DNA of 64,000 nucleotides from Schistosoma haematobium. Lineage: Eukaryota > Platyhelminthes > Trematoda > Strigeidida > Schistosomatidae. The position numbers were made by a program, and so were the translations under genes. The stretch lies in the NCBI RefSeq assembly GCF_000699445.3, contig NC_067198.1, positions 7,252,801 through 7,316,800 of the forward strand. Reading direction: 5' to 3'. Shown here in pieces: positions 21,105 to 31,855 of the stretch. Numbering within the stretch: position 1 is the first letter of the stretch; each line of letters begins with the position of its first letter. The notes beneath the pieces were generated by a model. It saw only the letters and a list, made by a program, of their open reading frames with translations, did not search any database and had not been told where the DNA came from.

Positions 21105-21257
21105 GGCACACCAAATCGTAAACTGTGAGTCTGTTCCATTTTGGGATTCTATATATTATTGCTTTACCTTAATTTTTATACATTGTGATATTTTTCCCCG
21201 CGTTTTTAGATATCTATATATTTTTCACCCGTGTATTCTTGTACTTAATTTTCCCCT

Positions 21258-21731
21258 ATGACTGAACAGACCCACAAGGTATTTAAGATTAAGACTATGT
21301 CCCCACCCTCGTTCCAACTCATGCCCTTCTGGCCCGACAATATCAAAGCCTGGTTCTGCTACGCAGCAGCCGACTTCCACGAGCACGGCGTGAACGACAC
21401 ACGTGCACAATTCCTCGCAGTAGTCAAGTCACTATCGCGGGAATTCGACAGGTACGTAACACCTAGTATGTTTACTAGTGATGTTTCTGAAACTTACGTA
21501 ACACTGAAACGTTCTATCCTTAAGCGAGGAGACCTAACCGATCGACAAAGGTTAGACCAACTCTTTAATAACATCGAACTGCAACACAGTTCTGCGACGG
21601 ACATGTTGCAAAGGATGAGAGAGGTTATAAACCTAAGAACTTTCGACGAAGGCCTATTCAAACAACTTTTCTGGTCTAAACTTCCCCATCAGGTGCAAGC
21701 GGTTCTGGTCTCGTTTCAGAACAACGCCTAA
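21258..21731 (+). pseudogene. Gypsy gag (capsid region)
   Basis: The 157-residue frame begins MTEQTHKVFKIKTMSPPSFQ. It carries the gag pattern of CsRn1-like elements: LMPFWPDNIKAWFCYAAADF, then RAQFLAVVKSLSREF, ETYVTLKRSILKR, DRQRLDQLFNNIELQHSS and LFKQLFWSKLPHQVQAVLVS. It stops at NNA*, after which the same frame continues NELAASADRILEI, typical of the family. The stop is shared with the inverted copy at 29401-29874, whose protein frame is identical. Confidence 0.85.
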
Positions 21732-21954
21732 AATGAACTGGCTGCATCTGCCGATCGTATCTTAGAAATTACGAAATCTCCTACTACCGAGGTTTTGTTC
21801 AGTCAAAGAAAAGCCTCAAACGTCTCAGAATGACATAACAGAGTTATGTCATACACTCACGCGTTATCTTAATCTTCGTAACGACCGTAAGCGATCACAC
21901 ATCCCACGTAGAAGCACTTCACGTAAGCGATCTGTCTCTAGACCACGAGAGACG

Positions 21955-22290
21955 GATAACCCCGGCTGGTGCTGGTATCATAACCAGTATAGAAAGTCTT
22001 CCAGAAACTGCAGAAAACCCTTCAATTTTCCCATCTCAAAACCGGCTGACTCGAAAAGCAACTCGGGAAACCCCAAGCCGGCACGCGTTAACGCAACCGT
22101 AGCCGGCGAACATACCCGTCTGTTATACGTCACAGATGTGATAACGAGACTTCGCTACCTCGTCGAAACTGGCGCAGAAGTTAGCGTTTTCCCCGCGAAT
22201 TCCAACGACCGGCTTCACGAATCGGCTTTAAATTTACAGGCGGCAAACGGAAAGCCTATCGCTATGGCAAAAGGTACGTTTACCTGAACG
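21955..22290 (+). pseudogene. Gypsy zinc-knuckle and aspartic protease region
   Basis: After a frameshift the sequence reads CWYHNQYRKSSRNCRKPFNF. CsRn1-type elements have a Cys-His-Cys-Cys knuckle (CWYH...C..PC); here the last Cys is Phe. The protease follows with YLVETGAEVSVFP at about 22155-22195: the catalytic Asp of the usual DTGA is Glu, which should abolish activity. A TGA at about 22286 ends the frame before GLRKPIHWIFFVADV. All three defects also occur in the inverted copy. Confidence 0.75.
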
Positions 22291-23539
22291 TGGGTTTGCG
22301 CAAACCCATTCACTGGATCTTCTTTGTTGCAGATGTTTCTATGCTAATCATTGGTATGGACCTTCTACAACACCATAATCTAATCATCGATACGCCCAAA
22401 CGGAGGCTAGTAGACGGAAACACTAAATTATCCGTTTGCGTAACTTCTTTTTCTGGTTGCGGATTATCCCCAGTCGCAATTAAGTACACGATAGACCGAC
22501 TTTATCAACCACCACTCGACAAGTATCCTGGGATACAACAAACGCAATCGAAACTACCGTGTGTAACCAGCAACGTTACACATCACATCACGACTATAGG
22601 ACCACCTGTATTCTCTAAAGCACGATGACTAGCCCCGAAAAGCTAAGGTTGGCGAAAAACGAGTTCGACCACATGATAGACTTAGGAATCATACAACCGT
22701 CAAATAGCCCATATGAATCTCCGTTGCACATGGTCCCTAAAAAGGATAGCAACGATTGGCGTCCAACTGGTGACTATCGGCGATTGAATGCAAAAACCAT
22801 TCCCGATCGTTACCCGTTGCCTCACATTCACGATTTGACAGCTACCTTGAAAGGTACAACTGACTTTTCGAAAATCGACTTGGTTAAAGCGTATAACCAA
22901 ATCCCTATGGCTACTGACGACATACCGAAAACAGCTATCATAACTCCCTTCGGACTCTATGAATTTTTGCGAATGCCTTTCGGTCTAAGAAACGCTGCTC
23001 AGACATTCCAAAGATTCATAGACGACGTTTCTCGAGGTCTCAACTTCGTACATGCGTATATTGACGACTTCCTAATCGCAAGTTCGGACAGAGAAACACA
23101 TCTGAAGCATCTGGATCTTGTTTTCGATCGACTTCAAAGACATGGCATTACTGTGAACATTCAGAAATGCCAAATCGGAACCGACTCATTTAACTTTCTA
23201 GGACATACTATAGATGCTGAAGGAATCCCACCCTTTAGAGCCAAAGCGGTGGTCATTCTAGGTTACCCAGAACCGACCACGATCAAGCAGCTACGAACGT
23301 TTAACGGCCTTGTAAGTTTCTATAGACGATTCATACCGAAATGCGCGTTACTCATGAAACCTCTTACCGACCAACTTCGTGGAAATGCGAAATCCATTAA
23401 TTTGGACGACACCGCACGAAAAGCATTCTCCACAATTGAGGAACTCATCGCTAAAGCAACAATGCTTGCACATCAGGACGCCCGAGCACCAATTAGTATT
23501 GCAGTAGACGCATCCGACTCAGCAATCGGAGGAGTCTAA
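22290..23539 (+). pseudogene. Gypsy protease C-terminus and reverse transcriptase
   Basis: Frame 22290-22628 gives the protease end (LIIGMDLLQHHNLIID). Frame 22625-23539 gives the [34 protein letters not shown], the first catalytic Asp in [30 protein letters not shown], the catalytic YIDD ([12 protein letters not shown]), LGHTIDAEG and the start of RNase H ([12 protein letters not shown]). It stops where leucine is expected. RT residues are intact; this is the most conserved part of the element. Confidence 0.9.
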
Positions 23540-25201
23540 CAACAATGGGTTAACAACCCCTGGCAACCTTTGGCATTTTTCTCTAGACGGTTGCTAGACA
23601 CCGAATCGAGGTACAGCACATTCGGTAGGGAACTCCTAGCTATGTATTGTGCTGTACGACATTTTCAAAACTACATTGAAGGCCGTGAATTCACCCTTTT
23701 CACTGACCATAGACCTCTTACTTTCTCGCTAAGCTCTTCAGACAGGTATTCACCTCGTGAGTCTCGACAACTGGACTACATTTCGCAGTTTACTTCAGAT
23801 ATTCAACACATTTCTGGAGCAAACAATGTAGTCGCAGACGCCTTATCCCGCATAACTTCCTTGAACAGTTTCCAAGGAATCGACCTTCTTAAACTCGCCC
23901 AGCTTCAAAAAGAAGACACTGATCTTCAGCACGTGTTATCGTCTACAACCCTCAAACTACGCATCAAACAGATGAGAACAGGTAGGGAAACCTTACTGTG
24001 TGACACATCTACAGGTAGGGATCGCCCAATCGTGCCGAAACGTTATCGACGCAACGTCTTCAATACGTTGCACAAACTTTCTCATCCAGGCGTTCGTGCA
24101 ACCATCAAGCTTATAGCAGAACGGTTTTGCTGGCCTGGCATGAATAAAGACGTGAGGGAGTGGGCACGCTCCTGTGTAAGCTGCCAAAAATCTAAGGTTA
24201 CCAGACACAATAAATGTCCCTTAGGCTCGTTTAAAACTCCCGATGCTCTTTTCGACCATGTTCACCTGGATTTGGTAGGACCCTTACCAGATTCAAATGG
24301 ATACTCCTATCTCTTAACCTGCGTAGACCATTTCAGTTGATGGCCAGAAGTAGTACCTATCAAGGACATCACTGCTGAAACAGTGGCCCACACCGTCGAA
24401 CGATGGGTAGCAAACTTCGGCTGCCCTTCAACCATCACTACAGACCGCGGATGTCAGTTTGACTCTGAACTTTTCCGTCATCTGACCACACTTTTAGGAA
24501 TCACTCGCTTCCGAACGACCGCCTACCACCCACAGGCAAACGGGTTGGTAGAACGTTTTCACCGACAACTAAAAGCTTCACTATCAGCTGCAAACGTTTC
24601 ACAGTGGACCGACGCTCTTCCACTCGTTTTACTAGGTATCCGCGATGCAGTGAAAGCTAACATTGAATATACTGCTGCTCAACTCGTTTATGGAACGACA
24701 CTTCGACTTCCAGGAGAATTCGTGGATCCTGCATCCTCTTCAATGGGCATAAATGTAACTTCCTACACAAACAGGCTTACAAACGCAATGCGTTCAGTTA
24801 AACCTGCTTCCACTCGACCACAATCAACCGATTTTTTCGTTCAACCTGACTTACGACATAGTACACACGTTTTCGTTCGTCGAGACTCGCATCGACGACC
24901 ATTCGAATCAGCATACGAAGGACCTTTCAAAGTTCCTCAACGTGAATCTAAGTACTATATAGTCGAAAAGAACAGAACAAACTATAGCATCAGCATCGAT
25001 CGCTTAAAAGCAGCGTATTTAGAAGGAAATCCTATTCATGTCGATTTTCCTTCGGTACAATCGAACGACACGACTCCTACACTCATAATTCCTCAACCGA
25101 CAACCAACACTAGCGATGACACTCCGAATGTGTCTGAAAATAAACTTAAAACGACGCGTTCTCGAAGAATAGTAAGATCTTCAGAACATTTAATCAATTA
25201 A
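23540..25201 (+). pseudogene. Gypsy RNase H and integrase
   Basis: After the shared stop the frame continues QQWVNNPWQPLAFFSRRL, RELLAMYCAVRHF and TDHRPLTFSLSSSDRYSPRE (RNase H). The HHCC zinc finger is SHPGVRATIKLIAERFCWPG, then CVSCQKSKV. The integrase core has [24 protein letters not shown] and [17 protein letters not shown], so D, D and E are present. A TGA at 24337 splits the core (DHFS*WPE). The C-terminus reads [21 protein letters not shown], then a serine/threonine-rich tail ending at 25201. The inverted copy lacks everything after the equivalent of 24034. Confidence 0.9.
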
Positions 25202-26285
25202 CGCACGTAAGACAGTAGTTAACATTTTGTTTCATCTCGGTTTTCCATAGTTAATTTAATATTTAAAAAAAAATCAATTTTCATATGCTCATATTTATAT
25301 ATTATTGTTTGGCTAATATGTATATTCCAAAATTTTTTTAAAAACAAAAACAAAACAAAAAACATTTCGTAAAACTCGCTTTTACGTTATACTTTTTCGC
25401 CCATTTTGTGTCTTAAAGCGCGTACGAGTTTATTTTGGCATGAACTTACATGTTCTTTTTTTCTTTTCCAGGACGACTGGAAAAGGCGATAAAAAGAACG
25501 ACGATGTTTACGAGGAACCAAAATTTTGATTGTACATTATTTTCTTACTATATTGTATTTCATGGTACCTCATAGTAAGGAAAGACAACCAGACGCTGCT
25601 AAACCTAGCAAACTGTCAGAAGAGTGTTTACCAACGACAAACTCGTTGGGTTTAAACTTCTGGCTGGCCACGTCTTAGGGTCATCACTACCCTACACTCC
25701 TACACTCATAATTCCTCAACCGACAACCAACACAAGCGATGAAACTCCGAATGTGTCTGAAAATAAACTTAAAACGACGCGTTCTCGAAGAAGAGTTAGA
25801 TTTCCAGAACATTTAAACAACTACTGCACGTAAGGCACTACTCGAAATTTTATATTATCTCGATCTTTCTTTTTACGATGTATAATATTTAAAAAATTTT
25901 AAATGCTTATATATTTATATGTTTATTTAAAAAAACGAACAAAAAAACATAAAATTTTTTTAACGCCATTACGTGTGCTTGAGTTTATTTTCCATTTTGT
26001 TCGCCGACATTGTGTTTTTACGCACATACGAGTGTATTTCGACATGCACTTACATTTTCTTTTTTTCTTTTCCAGGACGGCTGGAAAAGAACGATGCAGT
26101 TTACGAGGAGCCGAAATTTTCATTGTACTTTTTCTTTTTTTACTATGTTGTACCTCGGTCTCATATAGTAAGGAAAGACGACCAGACGCTGCTAAACCTA
26201 GCAAGCTATCAGAAGAGTGTTTCCCGACAACAAACTCGTTGGGTTTAAACTTCTGGCTGGCCACGTCTTAGGGTCATCACTACCC
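25070..26285 (+). repeat. Diverged tandem duplication of the Gypsy 3' region
   Basis: A unit of about 610 bases occurs twice, 25070-25683 and 25694-26285. Each begins with the integrase tail ([13 protein letters not shown], then KLKTTRSRR), passes through an AT-rich region, a pyrimidine tract plus CAG (TTTTTTTCTTTTCCAG at about 25471 and 26076) and ends with a small frame finishing GLNFWLATS. The copies differ by scattered substitutions and small indels, so the duplication is not recent. Confidence 0.88.
26086..26271 (+). other. Possible small third ORF of the Gypsy element (second unit)
   Basis: Following a splice-acceptor-like CCAG, a frame reads RTAGKERCSLRGAE, a hydrophobic stretch (IFIVLFLFLLCCTSV, one potential membrane segment), and a hydrophilic tail SKERRPDAAKPSKLSEECFP, then TTNSLGLNFWLATS and stop. 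The same frame, with mostly silent changes in the tail, exists in the first unit at about 25510-25677. Function unknown; it could be a spliced accessory ORF or chance conservation. Confidence 0.4.
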
Positions 26286-26289
26286 AACT

Positions 26290-26303
26290 AGGGGGGAGTG
26301 ATC
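26290..26303 (+). promoter_or_regulatory. Polypurine tract
   Basis: AGGGGGGAGTGATC immediately precedes the 3' LTR start (TGTAGCGG at 26304). This is the expected position and composition for the plus-strand primer of a Gypsy element. Confidence 0.8.
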
Positions 26304-26515
26304 TGTAGCGGTAAATAAATAAATAAACGCCGAGCTCAACTGCTACTGCAATCGCTAGCCAGATTAGATCAGATAATTCCGATATATTGGCAATCGTCAA
26401 ATACAATTTCTGATCTCCTCGATTCTGTCTTTTGATTTCTCCTCGTGGGTACGAATTATATTAGAAGGTGTTACTGGTAAAAGCGTTGTCAAACGCTGAA
26501 TACCTGTGCCATCTT
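26304..26515 (+). repeat. 3' LTR, internally deleted and end-truncated
   Basis: It begins TGTAGCGGTAAATAAATAAA, lacks about 110 bases relative to the 5' LTR, then matches it from CGCCGAGCTC to GCCATCTT. The terminal CA is missing and unrelated LINE-like sequence starts at once, so no target-site duplication can be read. Confidence 0.85.
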
Positions 26516-27102
26516 TAGGAGCAACTCATAGTAAGAAAACGTGAAACTGAATCTGGATGTTCGCTTTTTTATATTTAACCCTTCGAGGGTCGCCTCGAGT
26601 AGCATGTTGACGATGTTATGGTAATAAGCTCTCACTAGAGTGGTTTGTCTTTTCTATACGTTTAATGCTATTACGAGATCACCTCTTATTGTCCTATGGC
26701 TTAAAGAGAATAATCCTAGGTGTAGGAGTCTGTCCGTCTTAGACTTCTTGTATAGCCTCATCAGCTGCTGTACCTCGTCCAGGACATTTATATCGCTTCC
26801 GAAGAGAGGGGGCAACAATATTTCTGGTGTGATTGTGCCAAGTTGTTTACATGACATTTCTACAGGTTACGTTCTAACCCATTGTCTGCTGTTCATCTCT
26901 CGATTATCGCAACGTCCTTCTGAAGTTCAATCGAATGCTTTTCGCTTTTCATGGACGTCTAGAACTTGTATCGTTTTTATAGAATAGTGACGCCGAGCTT
27001 ATTTTACCTAGTAGGTCATCAACAAAGATTAAAAACAGGAGATGACTTTTGCGAAACTCCTGCTGTTGGGACCTTCTCATTCGTATATACTCTATTTAAC
27101 GA
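26516..27102 (-). mobile_element. LINE fragment between the two Gypsy copies
   Basis: On the minus strand, in shifting frames, I read LLFLIFVDDLLGKISSASLF (RT, VDDL region; about 27030-26985), NGLERNL and, at 26857-26654, DINVLDEVQQLMRLYKKSKTD, then HLGLFSLSHRTIRGDL. The last block is the C-terminal region of CR1/Jockey-type RTs (pattern RL..L.LFSL.YRR.RGDL). Heavily decayed. Confidence 0.6.
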
Positions 27103-30100
27103 TTGGGCGATCCCTACCTGTAGATGTGTCACACAGTAAGGTTTCCCTACCTGTTCTCATCTGTTTGATGCGTAGTTTGAGGGTTGTAGACGATAACACG
27201 TGCTGAAGATCAGTGTCTTCTTTTTGAAGCTGGGCGAGTTTAAGAAGGTCGATTCCTTGGAAACTGTTCAAGGAAGTTATGCGGGATAAGGCGTCTGCGA
27301 CTACATTGTTTGCTCCAGAAATGTGTTGAATATCTGAAGTAAACTGCGAAATGTAGTCCAGTTGTCGAGACTCACGAGGTGAATACCTGTCTGAAGAGCT
27401 TAGCGAGAAAGTAAGAGGTCTATGGTCAGTGAAAAGGGTGAATTCACGGCCTTCAATGTAGTTTTGAAAATGTCGTACAGCACAATACATAGCTAGGAGT
27501 TCCCTACCGAATGTGCTGTACCTCGATTCGGTGTCTAGCAACCGTCTAGAGAAAAATGCCAAAGGTTGCCAGGGGTTGTTAACCCATTGTTGTTAGACTC
27601 CTCCGATTGCTGAGTCGGATGCGTCTACTGCAATACTAATTGGTGCTCGGGCGTCCTGATGTGCAAGCATTGTTGCTTTAGCGATGAGTTCCTCAATTGT
27701 GGAGAATGCTTTTCGTGCGGTGTCGTCCAAATTAATGGATTTCGCATTTCCACGAAGTTGGTCGGTAAGAGGTTTCATGAGTAACGCGCATTTCGGTATG
27801 AATCGTCTATAGAAACTTACAAGGCCGTTAAACGTTCGTAGCTGCTTGATCGTGGTCGGTTCTGGGTAACCTAGAATGACCACCGCTTTGGCTCTAAAGG
27901 GTGGGATTCCTTCAGCATCTATAGTATGTCCTAGAAAGTTAAATGAGTCGGTTCCGATTTGGCATTTCTGAATGTTCACAGTAATGCCATGTCTTTGAAG
28001 TCGATCGAAAACAAGATCCAGATGCTTCAGATGTGTTTCTCTGTCCGAACTTGCGATTAGGAAGTCGTCAATATACGCATGTACGAAGTTGAGACCTCGA
28101 GAAACGTCGTCTATGAATCTTTGGAATGTCTGAGCAGCGTTTCTTAGACCGAAAGGCATTCGCAAAAATTCATAGAGTCCGAAGGGAGTTATGATAGCTG
28201 TTTTCGGTATGTCGTCAGTAGCCATAGGGATTTGGTTATACGCTTTAACCAAGTCGATTTTCGAAAAGTCAGTTGTACCTTTCAAGGTAGCTGTCAAATC
28301 GTGAATGTGAGGCAACGGGTAACGATCGGGAATGGTTTTTGCATTCAATCGCCGATAGTCACCAGTTGGACGCCAATCGTTGCTATCCTTTTTAGGGACC
28401 ATGTGCAACGGAGATTCATATGGGCTATTTGACGGTTGTATGATTCCTAAGTCTATCATGTGGTCGAACTCGTTTTTCGCCAACCTTAGCTTTTCGGGGC
28501 TAGTCATCGTGCTTTAGAGAATACAGGTGGTCCTATAGTCGTGATGTGATGTGTAACGTTGCTGGTTACACACGGTAGTTTCGATTGCGTTTGTTGTATC
28601 CCAGGATACTTGTCGAGTGGTGGTTGATAAAGTCGGTCTATCGTGTACTTAATTGCGACTGGGGATAATCCGCAACCAGAAAAGAAGTTACGCAAACGGA
28701 TAATTTAGTGTTTCCGTCTACTAGCCTCCGTTTGGGCGTATCGATGATTAGATTATGGTGTTGTAGAAGGTCCATACCAATGATTAGCATAGAAACATCT
28801 GCAACAAAGAAGATCCAGTGAATGGGTTTGCGCAAACCCACGTTCAGGTAAACGTACCTTTTGCCATAGCGATAGGCTTTCCGTTTGCCGCCTGTAAATT
28901 TAAAGCCGATTCGTGAAGCCGGTCGTTGGAATTCGCGGGGAAAACGCTAACTTCTGCGCCAGTTTCGACGAGGTAGCGAAGTCTCGTTATCACATCTGTG
29001 ACGTATAACAGACGGGTATGTTCGCCGGCTACGGTTGCGTTAACGCGTGCCGGCTTGGGGGTTTCCCGAGTTGCTTTTCGAGTCAGCCGGTTTTGAGATG
29101 GGAAAATTGAAGGGTTTTCTGCAGTTTCTGGAAGACTTTCTATACTGGTTATGATACCAGCACCAGCCGGGGTTATCCGTCTCTCGTGGTCTAGAGACAG
29201 ATCGCTTACGTGAAGTGCTTCTACGTGGGATGTGTGATCGCTTACGGTCGTTACGAAGATTAAGATAACGCGTGAGTGTATGACATAACTCTGTTATGTC
29301 ATTCTGAGACGTTTGAGGCTTTTCTTTGACTGAACAAAACCTCGGTAGTAGGAGATTTCGTAATTTCTAAGATACGATCGGCAGATGCAGCCAGTTCATT
29401 TTAGGCGTTGTTCTGAAACGAGACCAGAACCGCTTGCACCTGATGGGGAAGTTTAGACCAGAAAAGTTGTTTGAATAGGCCTTCGTCGAAAGTTCTTAGG
29501 TTTATAACCTCTCTCATCCTTTGCAACATGTCCGTCGCAGAACTGTGTTGCAGTTCGATGTTATTAAAGAGTTGGTCTAACCTTTGTCGATCGGTTAGGT
29601 CTCCTCGCTTAAGGATAGAACGTTTCAGTGTTACGTAAGTTTCAGAAACATCACTAGTAAACATACTAGGTGTTACGTACCTGTCGAATTCCCGCGATAG
29701 TGACTTGACTACTGCGAGGAATTGTGCACGTGTGTCGTTCACGCCGTGCTCGTGGAAGTCGGCTGCTGCGTAGCAGAACCAGGCTTTGATATTGTCGGGC
29801 CAGAAGGGCATGAGTTGGAACGAGGGTGGGGACATAGTCTTAATCTTAAATACCTTGTGGGTCTGTTCAGTCATAGGGGAAAATTAAGTACAAGAATACA
29901 CGGGTGAAAAATATATAGATATCTAAAAACGCGGGGAAAAATATCACAATGTATAAAAATTAAGGTAAAGCAATAATATATAGAATCCCAAAATGGAACA
30001 GACTCACAGTTTACGATTTGGTGTACCAGATCACGTCGGGCTTACCAATGAAGATGGCACAGGTATTCAGTGTTTGACAACGCTTTTACCAGTAACACCT

Positions 30101-30372
30101 TCTAATATAATTCGTACCCACGAGGAGAAATCAAAAGACAGAATCGAGGAGATCAGAAATTGTATTTGACGATTGCCAATATATCGGAATTATCTGATCT
30201 AATCTGGCTAGCGATTGCAGTAGCAGTTGAGCTCGGCGTTTCCACACGTGATCTGGTGCGGATGCACGATCGAGCGCCTTCAGCTAGATGAGTCCACTAA
30301 AACTAATCTGGTCAGCATCCAATGTCGAAATCTTACAGAGTTATTTTTTGGGGGGATTTGTTTACCGCTATA
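27103..30372 (-). mobile_element. Second Gypsy copy, inverted, 3'-truncated
   Basis: The reverse complement equals 20760-24034 almost perfectly: 5' LTR complement(30049..30372), gag complement(29401..29874), RT complement(27593..28507), RNase H complement(27092..27562). The gag and RT protein frames are identical to those of the plus copy, including stops at the gag end, before GLRKPI and after GGV, and the protease Asp-to-Glu change. Observed differences include one T deletion near 28680, one extra C near 29060 and single substitutions. Integrase and 3' LTR are missing. Confidence 0.92.
30049..30372 (-). repeat. 5' LTR of the inverted Gypsy copy
   Basis: It has the same 324-base length as the plus-copy 5' LTR, including the segment missing from the 3' LTR. 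It begins TATAGCGG rather than TGTAGCGG, a mutated terminal dinucleotide. Beyond it (30373 onward) the flank is unrelated to the flank of the plus copy. Confidence 0.85.
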
Positions 30373-30619
30373 AGCGAATAACGAAAAAATTCTGGCGTAA
30401 GTTTGTATAGGTCCTTGCAATCGCTAGAACATTCTCCTTTTTGTGTAGATTGTGGGATGATATCATAGAGTATGAAGGAGTGGATGCCAAAAAGTAGGGA
30501 ATACCGTCTATAAGCCGGTTGATAAAAACAAGGTTTAATTTGATACGCCCGATCCAGAGAGATCCTAATTTAAGTTGTTGACATCTTTGTTGATAATCCT
30601 TGTTGTCAGATCACCCCAA

Positions 30620-31340
30620 AACAGCTTTGGTCAACCTCCAATCTTAATCAGATCATTATGCCTGCAATTACTGTAAACTAAAATACCATATTCAAGAATG
30701 AGTAAGATGCATTTTCTGTATACTAATAATCTCGATTCTATATTATTGAAGTTTATCATCATGAATCTGATGGGCTTTCTAGCTCTGGATACTTGAGATA
30801 CAATGTGCTTAGAAAGCTTCGAACCGTTGTTATATCTTAAACTCAAGTCATGAACAGTGTTGAGAGGTTTTAGTGTATGTTTGTGTACAGCCAGATTTAG
30901 GTTAAGGCAGCGGCCAATGGGAATAAATCAACTTTTTCCAACATTAAGTGGCGAATTCCACGAAACAGTCCATTCGTACAACTTGTTTATTTCTTCTTGG
31001 ATTACCGCCGAAATATAGCTTTCTTTGGTGGGAGAATAGAATGAATAAACTACTTTTAGGCCATCGGAAAAAGGAAAGGTTTACCATATTGAAAGAGGAA
31101 ACAAACGTCATTGATAAAAAGGAGAGAGAGTAATGGACCAATCACACTTCCTTGTATAACCCCATTGGTTACATTCACAGGTTTAGGGTAGCAAGATTCA
31201 AAGCGAACAATTCGACTACGTTATTCTAAGAAATATGTGAGCCAGGATAAAATGGGATTCTGCATGCCAAATGAAGAGAGTTTTAGAAGAAGAATTTTGT
31301 GTGAGACACTGTCGAAAGGGCTACAATTAAACGCAACTCA
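30620..31340 (-). mobile_element. CR1/Jockey-type LINE RT fragment
   Basis: On the minus strand, in several frames: FDSVSHKILLLKLSSFGMQN, SWLTYFLE, NVTNGVIQGSVIGPLLSLLF, FINDV, LYEWTVSWNSPLNVGKS and a C-terminal frame (30846-30631) LSLRYNNGSKLSKHIVSQVS followed by LLILEYGILVY. PQGS is IQGS and the YADD block is unrecognisable. Old, non-functional. Confidence 0.7.
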
Positions 31341-31430
31341 ATTTCGTAAATGTGCCCTTCAGCTTAGCAACCAATCAGAATGAGGCGGGAATTATTACAT
31401 CCGCCATCTTCGTAAGCAATGGCGGCCGGC
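31341..31430 (+). promoter_or_regulatory. Promoter-like segment (CCAAT box and inverted CCGCCAT motif)
   Basis: Within 90 bases there is AACCAATCAG (CCAAT-box type), GAGGCGGGAA, and CCGCCAT at 31401-31407 facing ATGGCGG at 31419-31425. The arrangement of CCAAT, GC-rich box and a YY1-like CCGCCATCTT is typical of housekeeping promoters and stands out from the AT-rich surroundings. No confirmed gene start follows. Confidence 0.4.
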
Positions 31431-31855
31431 TTTCTTCGTTCTGTGCTTCTTCCAGCTATTTCTTTTGTGTAGCTGTGTAATTTAATGTCTCAGTGTGCTA
31501 AAATGCCGCAGTTAGTGTAATGTCCTATATGTTGGTGTGAAGTTTATTTCGAATCAGCGATGTTTTCTGGGTTTTTGCTGCTTCTCCTCAAGTCAATGTA
31601 TTTCTTCAGGCAATCTGGCTAGTCTTGTGTTATAAAATGTCGGCCGGCTTTCTTCGTTCTGTATTTTTTCCGCTATTTCTTTTGTGTAGCTACAGAATTT
31701 AATGTTTCAGTGTGCTAAAATCCAAAAGTTAGTGTAATACTCTAGACGTTGGAACAAAAATTTTTCTGATTTCGCTTTGTTTTCTGGGTTTTACCTGCTG
31801 CTACTAAAGTAACTGTATTTATTCAGCTAAGCTGGCTAGTACTAACATAAGACCT
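31421..31855 (+). repeat. Tandem duplication, about 215-bp unit, two diverged copies
   Basis: Copy 1 begins GGCCGGCTTTCTTCGTTCTG at about 31423 and copy 2 with the same string at about 31641. Both continue through TATTTCTTTTGTGTAGCT, CAGTGTGCTAAAAT, GTTAGTGTAAT, GTTTTCTGGGTTTT and end near CTGGCTAGT. Divergence by substitutions and small indels indicates an old event. Confidence 0.85.

Larger units (their letters stand above)
20760..26515 (+). mobile_element. Gypsy LTR retrotransposon (CsRn1/Boudicca-like), complete structure, inactivated
   Basis: The element has a 5' LTR (20760-21083), a tRNA-Trp-type primer binding site, gag, a zinc-knuckle region, protease, RT-RNase H, integrase, a tandemly duplicated 3' segment, a purine tract and a 3' LTR (26304-26515). 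In-frame stops at 21729, 22286, 23537 and 24337 and a frameshift between gag and protease break the coding region. A second copy lies inverted at 27103-30372. Confidence 0.92.

Noticed and set aside
25903..26264. Minus-strand 113-codon frame in the Gypsy 3' region
   Set aside because: It is antisense to the AT-rich tandem duplication; the conserved frame is on the plus strand.
26640..26987. A 115-codon plus-strand frame between the Gypsy copies
   Set aside because: The opposite strand carries a recognisable LINE C-terminus (LFSLSHRTIRGDL), so the plus frame is a shadow.
20760..30372. A simple segmental inverted duplication as the origin of the Gypsy pair
   Set aside because: Homology ends exactly at the LTR start on both outer sides with unrelated flanks, which fits separate insertions better. 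An assembly artefact is not excluded and is stated as a check.
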